Assembly: GCA_963708455.1 (NCBI GenBank)
Contig: CAVPSQ010000010.1
Coordinates: 1,178,001-1,242,000 of the forward strand
Length of the DNA: 64,000 nucleotides
Origin: CAIMUS01 sp963708455
GTDB taxonomy: Bacteria > Pseudomonadota > Gammaproteobacteria > Competibacterales > Competibacteraceae
Direction of reading: 5' to 3'
Both the position numbers and the translations under genes were made by a program. Under the pieces are notes generated by a model, which worked only from the letters and a program-made list of their open reading frames with translations, ran no database searches and was not told the DNA's origin. This document shows, one piece after another, positions 25,651 through 34,235 of the stretch; within the stretch, counting starts at the first letter, position 1, and every line of letters begins with the position of its first letter.

Positions 25651-26861
25651 TGGCTCTGGTCAAAACCTACCGCCTGGGCACCCATCGCACGGTCGCCCCC
25701 GAGGCCACCCTGGCGCGGGTGCGTCCGCTGCTGCGGGCGCTCGGCATCACCCGGATCGCCAATATCACCGGCCTGGACAGCATCGGCATTCCGGTCATTT
25801 TGGTGTGTCGTCCCAATGCCCGCTCCATCGCGGTTTCCCAGGGCAAGGGGCTGGAGCTGAGCGCCGCCCGCGCCTCGGGCGTCATGGAAGCAGTCGAAAG
25901 CTATCACGCCGAGCACATCAGCTTGCCGCTCAAGCTGGGCAGCTACCAGGAACTTTGCTACACCCATCCACTGACGGATATCGCCGGTTTACCTTTCTGC
26001 ACTGACAGCCGTTTCCATCCTGATCTGCCCCTGCTGTGGATAATGGGACAGGAGTTGTACAGCGCCACGCCGTGCTGGCTGCCTTACGAACTGGTAAGCG
26101 CCGACTTCACTCTGCCCTTTCCGCCCGGCAGCGGTTGCTTCGCCGCCAATACCAACGGTCTGGCGTCCGGCAATCACTGGCTGGAAGCAGTGCTGCACGG
26201 GATCTACGAAGTCATCGAGCGGGATGCCAATACGCTGTGGCAGTTGTGCACTCCCGCTGCTCAGAGGCGCACCGGTATCGATCCCACCAGCATTACCGAC
26301 CCGCTCTGCCAGCAGGCGCTGGAGCGCTATCGGCAGGCCGGCCTGGACATCAGGCTCTGGGAAACTACCACCGATATCGGCGTGGCCGCCTTCCTTTGCC
26401 AAGTGCAGGAACGCGCTGACCATCCGTTCCGACTGTGGCCCCTGCCCACCATCGGCAGCGGCTGCCATCCCACCCGCCGGATCGCCTTGCTGCGGGCGCT
26501 GACCGAAGCGGCCCAGGTCCGCCTGACTTTTATTGCCGGCTCCCGCGATGATCTCAGTCCGGCGGAATATCCCTCTCAGGCGGCCGCCGGCGCCGACCTG
26601 GCCAGTGACCGCTATGAACCGCTCCGCCGCTTCGCCGACGTTCCCGATTGGGAGGCGGATACCTTTGAGGAAGACCTCGACTGGGCGCTGCAGAAGTTGC
26701 AAGCCGTCGGCATTCACCAGGTCATCGCGGTGGATCTGACTCACGCTGCGCTGCAAATCCCGGTGGCCAAAGTGGTGATACCGGGATTGGAAGGTGCCGA
26801 CGAGGACGGCGATTACGTCCCTGGCGCGCGCGCTGCCCGGCTGCTGGAATCGCCAGCATGA
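25650..26861 (+). CDS. ycaO: YcaO-domain protein
   Basis: YcaO enzymes use ATP to activate peptide-backbone amides, giving azolines, amidines or, with TfuA, thioamides. The 403 residues include SQGKGLELSAARASGVMEAVESYHAE (split here: ATP/Mg site, residues 64-88) and the second helix with EVIERDANTLW around residue 187, both diagnostic. The C-terminus (VVIPGLEGADED) lacks the PxPxP ending of azoline-forming YcaOs, consistent with the thioamide type. It is translationally coupled to the genes on both sides: TGATG with the cyclase, ATGA with tfuA. No cyclodehydratase partner (E1/ocin-ThiF-like) is present. Confidence 0.92.
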   Translation: MALVKTYRLGTHRTVAPEATLARVRPLLRALGITRIANITGLDSIGIPVILVCRPNARSIAVSQGKGLELSAARASGVMEAVESYHAEHISLPLKLGSYQELCYTHPLTDIAGLPFCTDSRFHPDLPLLWIMGQELYSATPCWLPYELVSADFTLPFPPGSGCFAANTNGLASGNHWLEAVLHGIYEVIERDANTLWQLCTPAAQRRTGIDPTSITDPLCQQALERYRQAGLDIRLWETTTDIGVAAFLCQVQERADHPFRLWPLPTIGSGCHPTRRIALLRALTEAAQVRLTFIAGSRDDLSPAEYPSQAAAGADLASDRYEPLRRFADVPDWEADTFEEDLDWALQKLQAVGIHQVIAVDLTHAALQIPVAKVVIPGLEGADEDGDYVPGARAARLLESPA

Positions 26862-28007
26862 CGGTTTATGTGTTCACCGGTCCCACCCTGACGCCCGCCG
26901 AAGCCCGCCGGGAGCTGGCGGCCGTGTGTTTGCCGCCGGTCAGCCAGGGGGATGTTTACCGCGTGGCATTGCGACGCCCGCGCGCCATCGGCCTCATCGA
27001 CGGCTATTTTCAGGGCGTTCCATCGGCCTGGCACAAGGAAATCCTATGGGCTATGTCGCAGGGAATTCACGTATTCGGCAGCGCCAGTATGGGAGCACTG
27101 CGGGCGGCTGAACTGGCCCAGTTCGGCATGGTGGGCGTGGGCCGCATCTTTACGGCCTATCAGGAAGGGATTTTGGAAGACGACGATGAGGTCGCCGTAC
27201 GCCACGGTCAGGCCGGTGTCAATTACGCCGCCGTTAGCGAAGCGTTGGTCAATATCCGCTTTACTCTGCTCGAAGCCGAACGGCAGGGGATCGTCGGTGC
27301 GGCTACGCGGGAAAGTCTGATCGCTCTCGGCAAAGACCGGTTCCACTACCAGCGCAGTTACGAACGGCTGTTACAGGACGGTGTCCGCCAGGGGTTACCG
27401 GTGCAGGAACTGGATGCGCTGCGGGCTTGGTTGCCGGCCGGCAGAATCAATCAAAAACGCCTGGATGCGCTGGCCATGCTGAGCGAGTTGCGGGAATTTC
27501 TGGACGGCGCCCCCGTCGCCAAACGAATTCCCTATCGCTTTCGAAGCCACTAGCGCCTGGGAAAAAATCCGCATTCCCGTCGTACCAGTGGCAGCCGCTG
27601 CGGTGCCAACCGCCGCTGTCGGGCTGCCACTCGACGAGTTGCTGGACGAATTGCGGCTGGCCGGCATTTGCCTGAACAGCGCCCAGGAAACCCGGTTGCG
27701 GGCGCTCGCCCTGCTGGACGAACCGCTGTTCACCGACCATCTGGTCGAGTATCTCAACACCCTCTGCGACTATCCACAGTTCGCCGCCCGGACGTTGGAC
27801 AAACAGCAGACGCTGGCCAGAAAAGGTGTGCTGCAACCGTCCCTGGACGATCTCCCGCTGGACAGCAGCGCGCTGGTCACCTGGTATCGCCAACGGCAGC
27901 GGCGCCCCCTGCCCCAGGACCCGGACGCCTGTAGCCTGGCCTTGGGCTTTGCCGACGCGGTGGCCTTTTATCGCGCCCTGGCAGGCGAATATCTGTATAT
28001 TACTTAA
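26858..28007 (+). CDS. tfuA: TfuA-like protein (frameshifted)
   Basis: TfuA partners YcaO in peptide thioamidation (shown for methanogen McrA and implied for thioviridamide-type RiPPs). The TfuA core is clear: VYVFTGPTLTPAEARRE, RPRAIGLIDGYFQGVPSAWH, KEILWAMSQG and FGSASMGALRAAELAQFGM. The frame ends early at 27553 with RIPYRFRSH. One base over, the protein continues FPIAFEATSAWEKIRIP, the usual F-x-x-T-x-AWE element of longer TfuA proteins, to a stop at 28007. Removing one A from GCCAAACGAATT (near 27521) joins the frames into 382 residues. The C-terminal 140 residues are helical and unassigned; if the frameshift is real they could be a separate product from an ATG near 27588. Confidence 0.85.
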
Positions 28008-28069
28008 TGAGTGATGTTATGCTTTAAAATAATCCATACTCATCAGGACATAGCACAGGAGAATCAGAG

Positions 28070-29305
28070 ATGCCGTTGCAGCATGACGCCGATCTCCAAG
28101 GCAAGGGCACCCGCTTTAAGCTATACGCGCAGATGCCGGCATTGACAGCCTTCAAACGACCGGAAGTCGTCTGGGTTTCACCGCCGCCGGGCAGGATTCG
28201 GGCCGGACCGGCCGACGAGCTGATGTATCTGGTCGATCCCAAAGAATCCAAAAAGCCGTATGAATATCCCCATATGCCCCCCTATCGCGGCCCCACCTGG
28301 CCCGCGGCGCAACCCGACGAGGAAGGGCATTTCGACTATCTGGATGACGCGGACAGCCGTGAATTCCGGGCGGCTCATATGTACGGCACGCTGCGGCGGG
28401 TCCTCGATATCTGGGAAGGTTATTTCGGCGGGCCAGTCGAATGGCATTTTCGCCGGTACTTGGCGCGGCTGGAGCTGATCCCGCAACTGGACTGGGATAA
28501 CGCCCAGGCCGGCTATGGTTTTCTGGAGACCGGCTACGGCGAGGATGACCAAGGCCAGAAACAGCCCTATTGCCTGAACTTCGATGTGCTTGCCCACGAA
28601 TTCGGGCACATGATGCTGTATTCCAAGGTAGGCATCCCGCTGGCAACTACGCTGTCGGCCGCTTATGTCGGCTTTCAGGAATCCGCCGCCGATCTGGTCG
28701 CACTCATTGCGGTGCTGCATTACGATTCCTTCGTCACTCATCTGCTGGAACGCACGCAGGGCAATCTGTATGCGCTCAACGAGTTGAACCGTATCGGCGA
28801 ACTGTCCGAAACCCAGCAGATCCGGATCGCCTCGAATGCCGACCGCATGATCGATGTGCCCGATATTACGGTCCCACCGGACCAGTTGAGCCACGGCGAG
28901 CAGCACAAAATAGCTCAGCCCCTGACGGGCGCCATTTTCGATGTGCTGGTGTATCTGTTCCAGCAGCTTTTGTTAGACAAGCATCTGATCAGCCAGGAGC
29001 TGGCCGATCTCTCCTTCCGGGTGACGACGAACAGCAATATCGATACGCTCGATCTACATCAGCGCTTCAGCGCAACCTATCAGCGCGACCCCGCAGGTTT
29101 CAAGCTCGCCTTGCTGCAGGCGCGTGACGCCGTCGGCGCCCGCCTGGCCGGGACCTGGAGCGGTCTTTCCGCGAATTTCCTGACTTATCAGAAGATCGCC
29201 GCCGCCTTCCTGTCCACGGATCGGCGGTTGAGCGGCCGTAAGTATCAGGACAGTATCCGCGATTGCTTCCTGTGGCGCCGCATCGGCTATGGTTTCAGCC
29301 ATTGA
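28070..29305 (+). CDS. HExxH zinc metallopeptidase
   Basis: A 411-residue putative gluzincin. The zinc site is DVLAHEFGHMMLY (His-Glu-x-x-His near residue 182) and a third ligand is likely the Glu in GFQESAADLVALI about 28 residues later, the spacing seen in thermolysin-like enzymes. No signal peptide or membrane segment is seen, so it is probably cytoplasmic. The start ATG at 28070 follows an AGGAGA. It lies 63 bases after tfuA and 73 bases before the repeat protein, so it is a candidate maturation protease for that product. I do not recognise a named family. Confidence 0.75.
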   Translation: MPLQHDADLQGKGTRFKLYAQMPALTAFKRPEVVWVSPPPGRIRAGPADELMYLVDPKESKKPYEYPHMPPYRGPTWPAAQPDEEGHFDYLDDADSREFRAAHMYGTLRRVLDIWEGYFGGPVEWHFRRYLARLELIPQLDWDNAQAGYGFLETGYGEDDQGQKQPYCLNFDVLAHEFGHMMLYSKVGIPLATTLSAAYVGFQESAADLVALIAVLHYDSFVTHLLERTQGNLYALNELNRIGELSETQQIRIASNADRMIDVPDITVPPDQLSHGEQHKIAQPLTGAIFDVLVYLFQQLLLDKHLISQELADLSFRVTTNSNIDTLDLHQRFSATYQRDPAGFKLALLQARDAVGARLAGTWSGLSANFLTYQKIAAAFLSTDRRLSGRKYQDSIRDCFLWRRIGYGFSH

Positions 29306-29377
29306 ACCACCGCCCGACGGCGTCGGTTCGAGCTTTCATCCGTGTCCGACTGACTTTTCAACAGCGAGGATAACAAT

Positions 29378-30049
29378 ATGCAAATTCAAGAGATTTTCGC
29401 CATTAAACTGTATGGAAAAATACTCGTAGGCATCGGTTTGAACAAGGACAATCTGGGTCCCCGTATCAAAGCGTGGCTGGATCGGTACAACGAAAAAGAT
29501 AGTCAGCCCCAACCGGCCTATATCTACGGCTATTCCCATCAGGGCGTGAACTATGCGTTGCCCGACCCCGTCATTTTCATCGTGCCCGGCTCCGGCATAG
29601 AGGATGACGGTTTCAGGGAACTGCCCAAGGGCAAGTATCAAACCTGGCAGGTCGATCCGGCAGACCCGGCGATGCAGTTCATGATCGAAACCAGCACGTT
29701 TGAAGACTTACTGCTCGAGCCCGAGGACCCGGGCACCGAGTCGGTCAGCGGCGGCGCCACGCTGATCCACGGCGACGATGGCCGGATTTATCTGATCCAG
29801 CCGGGTCTGGACGCCTTTGAAGTGGTTGATGAAGATGCCAAGTCGGAGCTGCTACTGGCCGAAGGCATGGATCAACCCGATCTGCGTGTCCGAGCCTTGT
29901 CCGCCAGAGCGGTGATGGCCTCGCGGGCAGTGATGGCCTCACGGGCGGTGATGGCTTCACGGGCGGTGATGGCCTCGCGCGCCGTCATGTCATCGCGGGC
30001 TGTCATGGCTTTCAGAGCCGTCATGACCAAACCGCATCGTATCAAGTAA
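29378..30049 (+). CDS. Candidate multi-core RiPP precursor with seven RAVM repeats
   Basis: A 223-residue protein of no recognised family. Residues 1-175 look like a folded acidic domain or very long leader (LYGKILVGIGLNKDNLG, SGGATLIHGDDGRIYLIQPG). Residues 177-218 are seven tandem hexapeptides: RAVMAS four times, then RAVMSS, RAVMAF and RAVMTK, ending PHRIK. Arg-Ala-Val-Met is invariant while its codons vary (AGA/CGG/CGC, GCG/GCA/GCC/GCT, GTG/GTC), which points to selection on the peptide. A good ribosome-binding site (GCGAGGATAACAAT) precedes the ATG. Its place behind ycaO, tfuA and a peptidase suggests it is the modified substrate; this is inference. It could instead be a structural or binding protein with a low-complexity tail. 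Confidence 0.6.
   Translation: MQIQEIFAIKLYGKILVGIGLNKDNLGPRIKAWLDRYNEKDSQPQPAYIYGYSHQGVNYALPDPVIFIVPGSGIEDDGFRELPKGKYQTWQVDPADPAMQFMIETSTFEDLLLEPEDPGTESVSGGATLIHGDDGRIYLIQPGLDAFEVVDEDAKSELLLAEGMDQPDLRVRALSARAVMASRAVMASRAVMASRAVMASRAVMSSRAVMAFRAVMTKPHRIK
29906..30031 (+). repeat. Seven 18-bp coding repeats (RAVMxx)
   Basis: Seven exact-length 18-bp units, each encoding Arg-Ala-Val-Met plus two residues. Units 1-4 are close at the DNA level; units 5-7 have drifted at silent positions (GTG to GTC, CGG to CGC or AGA) and in the last two residues. There is no spacer between units, so it is not a CRISPR. Confidence 0.95.
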
Positions 30050-30104
30050 AGTCCTGGTCAACAGCGATCTCGACAACAGGCTGCCTAGCCGCCTGACAAA
30101 CTCA

Positions 30105-30127
30105 CGGGAGGGCGCGTTTCCCTCCCG
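30105..30127. terminator. Hairpin after the repeat-protein gene
   Basis: Perfect 8-bp stem CGGGAGGG/CCCTCCCG with a seven-base loop, 56 bases after the stop of the repeat protein. It has no T-tract but marks a plausible end of the cyclase-YcaO-TfuA-peptidase-precursor transcription unit. Confidence 0.5.
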
Positions 30128-30257
30128 GCATCCCGGTGCCCTCCACGTTATGCTGTCTGTAACCGCCCTATACATAATTAACTGATATAATTTTGCTGGT
30201 TCATTATTCTTTTTTGCTATTTTGATGCGCATCTGGCGGCAGCGACGGGGACACTTG

Positions 30258-31232
30258 GTGAAGCTTCAGCAATTGCGTTATCTCACGGCGATTGTCAAAC
30301 ACAACCTGAATATTTCCGCCGCGGCTGAGAGTCTCTACACGTCACAGCCGGGCGTCAGCAAACAAATCCGGCTGCTGGAGGATGAACTCGGGATCGAACT
30401 GTTCAGCCGCAGTGGCAAGCATCTGACCCACATTACCCCCGTAGGTCGGCAGATCGTCGAAAAAGCCGACGGCATTCTGCGGGATATCCGCAATATCCAG
30501 ACGCTGGCGGCGGAATTCCGCGATGACCGGATCGGCAGCCTGTCCATTGCCACCACCCATACCCAGGCCCGCTACGCGCTGCCGCCGGTTATTAAAATGT
30601 TCCGCCAGCGCTATCCCGGTGTCGTTCTGCAAATCCACCAGGGCTCACCGGTGCAGATCGCCGAACTGGTGGCGTCAGGAGAAGTGGATTTCGCCATCGC
30701 CACCGAGGCGAACGAATTGTTCGAAGATTTGTTGATGCTGCCCTGTTATCGCTGGAACCGCAGCCTGGTCACTCCCCGCGACCATCCCCTGACCTGCCTG
30801 TCCCAGATTACCTTGGAGGATGTCGCCCGGTATCCGCTGGTGACCTATGTATTCGGGTTCACCGGACGCTCCAAGCTGGATGAAGCTTTCAAAAACGCCA
30901 ACCTGAACCCCAAAGTCGCCTTTACTGCCACCGATACCGATGTCATCAAAACCTATGTGCGGCTCGGCCTGGGCGTGGGCATCGTCGCCGGCATGGCTTA
31001 CGATCCGGAGCACGACCAAGATCTGGTAAAAATCGACGCCAGCCACTTGTTCTCCTCCAGTCTGACCCGGATCGGATTCCGCCGCAGCACCTTGCTGCGC
31101 GGTTATATGTACGATTTTATTACGCTGTTCGCGCCGCATCTGAGCCCGGAGAGGGTACAGGCGGCCGAGCGCACCCAGTCGCCTGAGGAATTGGCGGTAT
31201 TGTTCGCCACCGTACAGTTGCCGGTTTATTAG
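30258..31232 (+). CDS. cysB: LysR-type regulator CysB/Cbl
   Basis: Transcription factor that responds to O-acetylserine or APS and controls sulfate assimilation. The N-terminal helix-turn-helix contains NISAAAESLYTSQPGVSKQIRLLED (here in pieces: SAAAESLYTSQPGVSKQIR). The effector domain has the family ATTHTQARYALPPVI and a C-terminal GLGVGIVAGMAY. Start is GTG at 30258 (MKLQQLRYLTAIVK), the conserved N-terminus, behind GGGGA; the upstream ATG at 30222 would add 12 atypical residues. A link to the sat-cysC gene 20 kb away, or to sulfur supply for the YcaO/TfuA pair next door, is possible. Confidence 0.93.
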   Translation: MKLQQLRYLTAIVKHNLNISAAAESLYTSQPGVSKQIRLLEDELGIELFSRSGKHLTHITPVGRQIVEKADGILRDIRNIQTLAAEFRDDRIGSLSIATTHTQARYALPPVIKMFRQRYPGVVLQIHQGSPVQIAELVASGEVDFAIATEANELFEDLLMLPCYRWNRSLVTPRDHPLTCLSQITLEDVARYPLVTYVFGFTGRSKLDEAFKNANLNPKVAFTATDTDVIKTYVRLGLGVGIVAGMAYDPEHDQDLVKIDASHLFSSSLTRIGFRRSTLLRGYMYDFITLFAPHLSPERVQAAERTQSPEELAVLFATVQLPVY

Positions 31233-31328
31233 CTGCCGTCGCGCCTGGCTGCGACGCTGCAACTGGACGGGCATACAGCGGTCTTAACTTGACGCCGATC
31301 GACCCGATCCTTAGGCCAGGAGGTTGCC

Positions 31329-31964
31329 ATGTTTCAGTTGCGCCATAAATTGACCCTGCTGACGCCGGAGCGCGCCCTGCCGGGGCGCGCCGGGCCGCTG
31401 GCCACCGCCAGCTCACATTATGTCAATGGCCATTCGCTGCACCCCCCTTTCCCCGCCACCCTGGAGCGCGCGCTGTTCGGATTGGGCTGTTTCTGGGGAG
31501 CAGAGCGGAAATTCTGGCCGATCGAAGGAGTCTATGTGACCGCGGTCGGCTATGCCGGCGGTTATACCCACAATCCCACTTACGAGGAAGTCTGCACCGG
31601 CCTGACCGGGCACGCGGAAGTCGTGCTGGTGGTGTACGATCCGCAGGTAGTCGCTTACGAGACCCTGTTGCAGATCTTCTGGGAGGCTCACGACCCTACC
31701 CAGGGGATGCGCCAGGGCAATGATGTCGGTACGCAGTATCGCTCGGCCCTCTATACCTACAGTACCGCGCAGCAGACGGCCGCCGAGGTGACGCGCGACC
31801 GCTATCAGCAGGCGCTGACGGCTGCCGGTTATCCGCCTGTTACGAGCACAATAACCACCGCGCCCGAGTTTTACTATGCGGAAGGATATCACCAGCAGTA
31901 CCTGGCTAAAAATCCTGGCGGTTACTGTGGCCTGGGCGGGACCGGGGTAGTCTGTCCCAGGTAG
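31329..31964 (+). CDS. msrA: Peptide-methionine (S)-S-oxide reductase
   Basis: Repairs S-sulfoxide of methionine with thioredoxin. The catalytic GLGCFWGAER motif lies at residues 54-63, followed by VYVTAVGYAGGYTHNPTYEEV and QYRSALYTY. The 211 residues include an N-terminal extension of about 50 residues, as in E. coli MsrA. The start at 31329 follows GCCAGGAGG. The gene lies close to a Met-rich repeat protein, which may be coincidence. Confidence 0.95.
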   Translation: MFQLRHKLTLLTPERALPGRAGPLATASSHYVNGHSLHPPFPATLERALFGLGCFWGAERKFWPIEGVYVTAVGYAGGYTHNPTYEEVCTGLTGHAEVVLVVYDPQVVAYETLLQIFWEAHDPTQGMRQGNDVGTQYRSALYTYSTAQQTAAEVTRDRYQQALTAAGYPPVTSTITTAPEFYYAEGYHQQYLAKNPGGYCGLGGTGVVCPR

Positions 31965-31992
31965 GACTGCGCCGCAGCCGTTGCCGCTGCAG

Positions 31993-32736
31993 CTATCTGC
32001 TCGCCGCCTGCACCAGGGCCTGGAACAGCTTGAAGTGCGGGTTGCGGCGTGGCTCGCCACGCAGCGCCAACAACTCTGGATGCCATTGCACGCCCAGCGC
32101 AAAGCGCCTGCCGGGGATTTCGATGCCTTCGATCACGCCGTCAGGCGCCCGGGCATTGACCCGCACCCGCTCCGACCCATCCACAATGGCCTCGTTATGG
32201 GCTGAATTGACAGTCAGGCTGGAAATTCCCAGCAAACGCTGCAACTGAGTTCCTGCTGTCAGACTGACCTCGTGGCGGGACTGTTCCAGAGCCGCCGGGC
32301 GATGCTCGACAGCCATGCCCTCACAGCGACGGATACAGTTGGTTAGTCGGCAGCCGCACACCGCCCCCAGGACCTGCATCCCGGCGCAGATGCCCAGCAC
32401 GGGCAAGTCGCTGGCGACCAGCGCCGCAATCATCCGGGCATCGAAAACGGCGCGATCAGAGGCGGATGCAGCATAAGGCGAAGCCTGGGGTCCTGTACCG
32501 GCTGCATACCAGGCGTCCGGAAAAGGATAATCGCCGCCCGGCACCAGCACTCCTGCGAGGCGCTGCAGATAGTCCGGCAGTCCGTCCGCCAGCCACGGTA
32601 TGGCCACTGGCAAGCCACCGGCTCTAAAGACGGCCTCGAAATAATGACTGCGCAAGGCATAATGGGGATAAACCGAAAATCCGCCCGGCCCGCCGGCAGA
32701 CCAGTCCAGCACGATGCCGATCAGAGGACGTCGCAT
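31993..32736 (-). CDS. Class I glutamine amidotransferase-like hydrolase (peptidase C26)
   Basis: A 247-residue gamma-glutamyl hydrolase-type protein related to PuuD. Catalytic Cys is in VLGICAGMQVLGAV, and the His-Glu pair in LGVQWHPE. LVPGGDYPFPDAW replaces the usual GGxDxxP segment. Substrates in the family include gamma-glutamyl-GABA and folate polyglutamates; none can be chosen here. The downstream neighbour on the same strand is none; it converges on msrA. Confidence 0.85.
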   Translation of the reverse strand: MRRPLIGIVLDWSAGGPGGFSVYPHYALRSHYFEAVFRAGGLPVAIPWLADGLPDYLQRLAGVLVPGGDYPFPDAWYAAGTGPQASPYAASASDRAVFDARMIAALVASDLPVLGICAGMQVLGAVCGCRLTNCIRRCEGMAVEHRPAALEQSRHEVSLTAGTQLQRLLGISSLTVNSAHNEAIVDGSERVRVNARAPDGVIEGIEIPGRRFALGVQWHPELLALRGEPRRNPHFKLFQALVQAASR

Positions 32737-32770
32737 AACCGCCGGCGTCGCCTGCTCAGGCGGACAGGAT

Positions 32771-33703
32771 TCAGGGAAGAAGCGAGCGCATCAGGCGGGA
32801 TCCACCATCCCTGGCGAGCTCGTCTGCAAATACCGCCTGGATAAAGTTGAGCGCGTCGGGATGCCGCGGCCAGGGCGAACGGCCGACGGGATAGACGCCG
32901 ATTCCCAGGCCATAGAGATTCATTTGGGTATGGATATCGTCGATTCGGCGGCGCGCATCGTGCGACGCAATAATGAGACGCTCCGCAACCACGTAGGGAA
33001 ACGTAGTCATCGCAGCGCGATAAGCCTCTACATGGGCACGGTTGATTTCATCATACAACAGGCGTTGCATGGCGGGTCCGGCGCTTTCCTCTCCCTGCGA
33101 CAATACGGCGCCAACCGAGCAGGCCAAGGCAGCGGTGTGTTGCAGCAGGGTTTGAGTAGCCAGTTCCGCCGGTTTGTGCCCGGTCCGTCGCCAAGCCACC
33201 TGCAACGGCCGCCCGGCCTGCTCTCCCAGAGCGATCTGTTGCAGCAGGGTGTCGGCGACCAGCCGGCGGGTTTGCTGCTCCAACCGGGCCAGACGATCGG
33301 CCAGTTTGCGTCCTTGATCGTCCTGGCGGGATTGCACATACCTGACTGCTGCTTCGGCCAACTGCCGGGGCGCCATCTTTAAACCGGACAGATACCACCA
33401 ATCCGTACCAATTTCTGCTGCGCTCAGCAACCCATTAAGGAGCAGTTCCTGAATGGCGTGATGCAGTTCAACCAGAGTGTCATCCACCTTGGTCAGCAAT
33501 TCCGGTAAATTGCGGGCGGTAAGATTGCCTTCGGCATCGGTGTACAGCAGCAGATCGTCCCCAATCTGCAGGCGGGTATCCTCGTACAGCAGCCGTAATT
33601 CCCGCCCGGTGCGGGAAGTGAGCCGATGCATATCGGCGCGCGCTTCGGCGGAATGCTGGCGGATGACCACCGCGATCGGATTTTCTTTCAGCAGGGACAA
33701 CAT
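32771..33703 (-). CDS. Orphan phage Mu gpF-like (minor head) protein
   Basis: A protein of about 310 residues whose last 110 residues resemble the phage head-morphogenesis (Mu gpF-like) domain: LLYDEINRAHVEAYRAA, then RLIIASHDARRRIDDIH, LYGLGIGVYPVGRSPWP and HPDALNFIQAVFADEL. In phage versions the equivalents of ASHDAR and HPDALN usually carry Cys or metal-binding residues (for example HPNCxC); here they are lost. No capsid, portal or terminase gene is nearby, so this is an orphan or domesticated copy. The start is taken as ATG 33703 (MLSLLKENP); a TTG at 33748 would add 15 residues. Confidence 0.6.
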   Translation of the reverse strand: MLSLLKENPIAVVIRQHSAEARADMHRLTSRTGRELRLLYEDTRLQIGDDLLLYTDAEGNLTARNLPELLTKVDDTLVELHHAIQELLLNGLLSAAEIGTDWWYLSGLKMAPRQLAEAAVRYVQSRQDDQGRKLADRLARLEQQTRRLVADTLLQQIALGEQAGRPLQVAWRRTGHKPAELATQTLLQHTAALACSVGAVLSQGEESAGPAMQRLLYDEINRAHVEAYRAAMTTFPYVVAERLIIASHDARRRIDDIHTQMNLYGLGIGVYPVGRSPWPRHPDALNFIQAVFADELARDGGSRLMRSLLP

Positions 33704-33949
33704 AGATGGGCCAGACGGTTGCCAATAAACTCTGTTCTTTGCATGCAAAAAGCATGCTCAAGGAGCAGAATTATTTTTTCTTTATTCTCAATCAGATACT
33801 GTCATGCTTTAAAAACGGACAGTTGTCCAGCGCACAAAACCCAGGCACACGGTCGGCAATAAGCACAACAGTAGTGCAGCAGCGCTGTCGGTTACCTCCT
33901 CGTAACCGCCCAAAGTGCCGCCGACAACAACGGAGGCGCGGTACAGAGC

Positions 33950-34088
<139 letters not shown>

Positions 34089-34235
34089 CCCGGTAAAGTG
34101 GTCTGACGCATTGATTGTGAAAGGTTATTGAGTAGCTTGGCTTACCATGAAAATCCCCGTAGGCCGGGTTAGGCGCGCCCTGTGCTTTTAGTTTTTATAC
34201 AGTCTCCTGGAAGAACGATATCGGGGAGCACCCGA

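Noticed and set aside
29906..30031. CRISPR or non-coding minisatellite
   Set aside because: Units stay in frame in a gene with a good ribosome-binding site and keep the peptide through silent changes.
30105..30257. Classical small RiPP precursor gene after the repeat protein
   Set aside because: No open frame with a ribosome-binding site fits in the gap; it holds only a hairpin and an A+T-rich stretch before cysB.
32771..33703. Prophage
   Set aside because: Only one phage-like gene; no integrase, portal, terminase, capsid or tail genes on either side.
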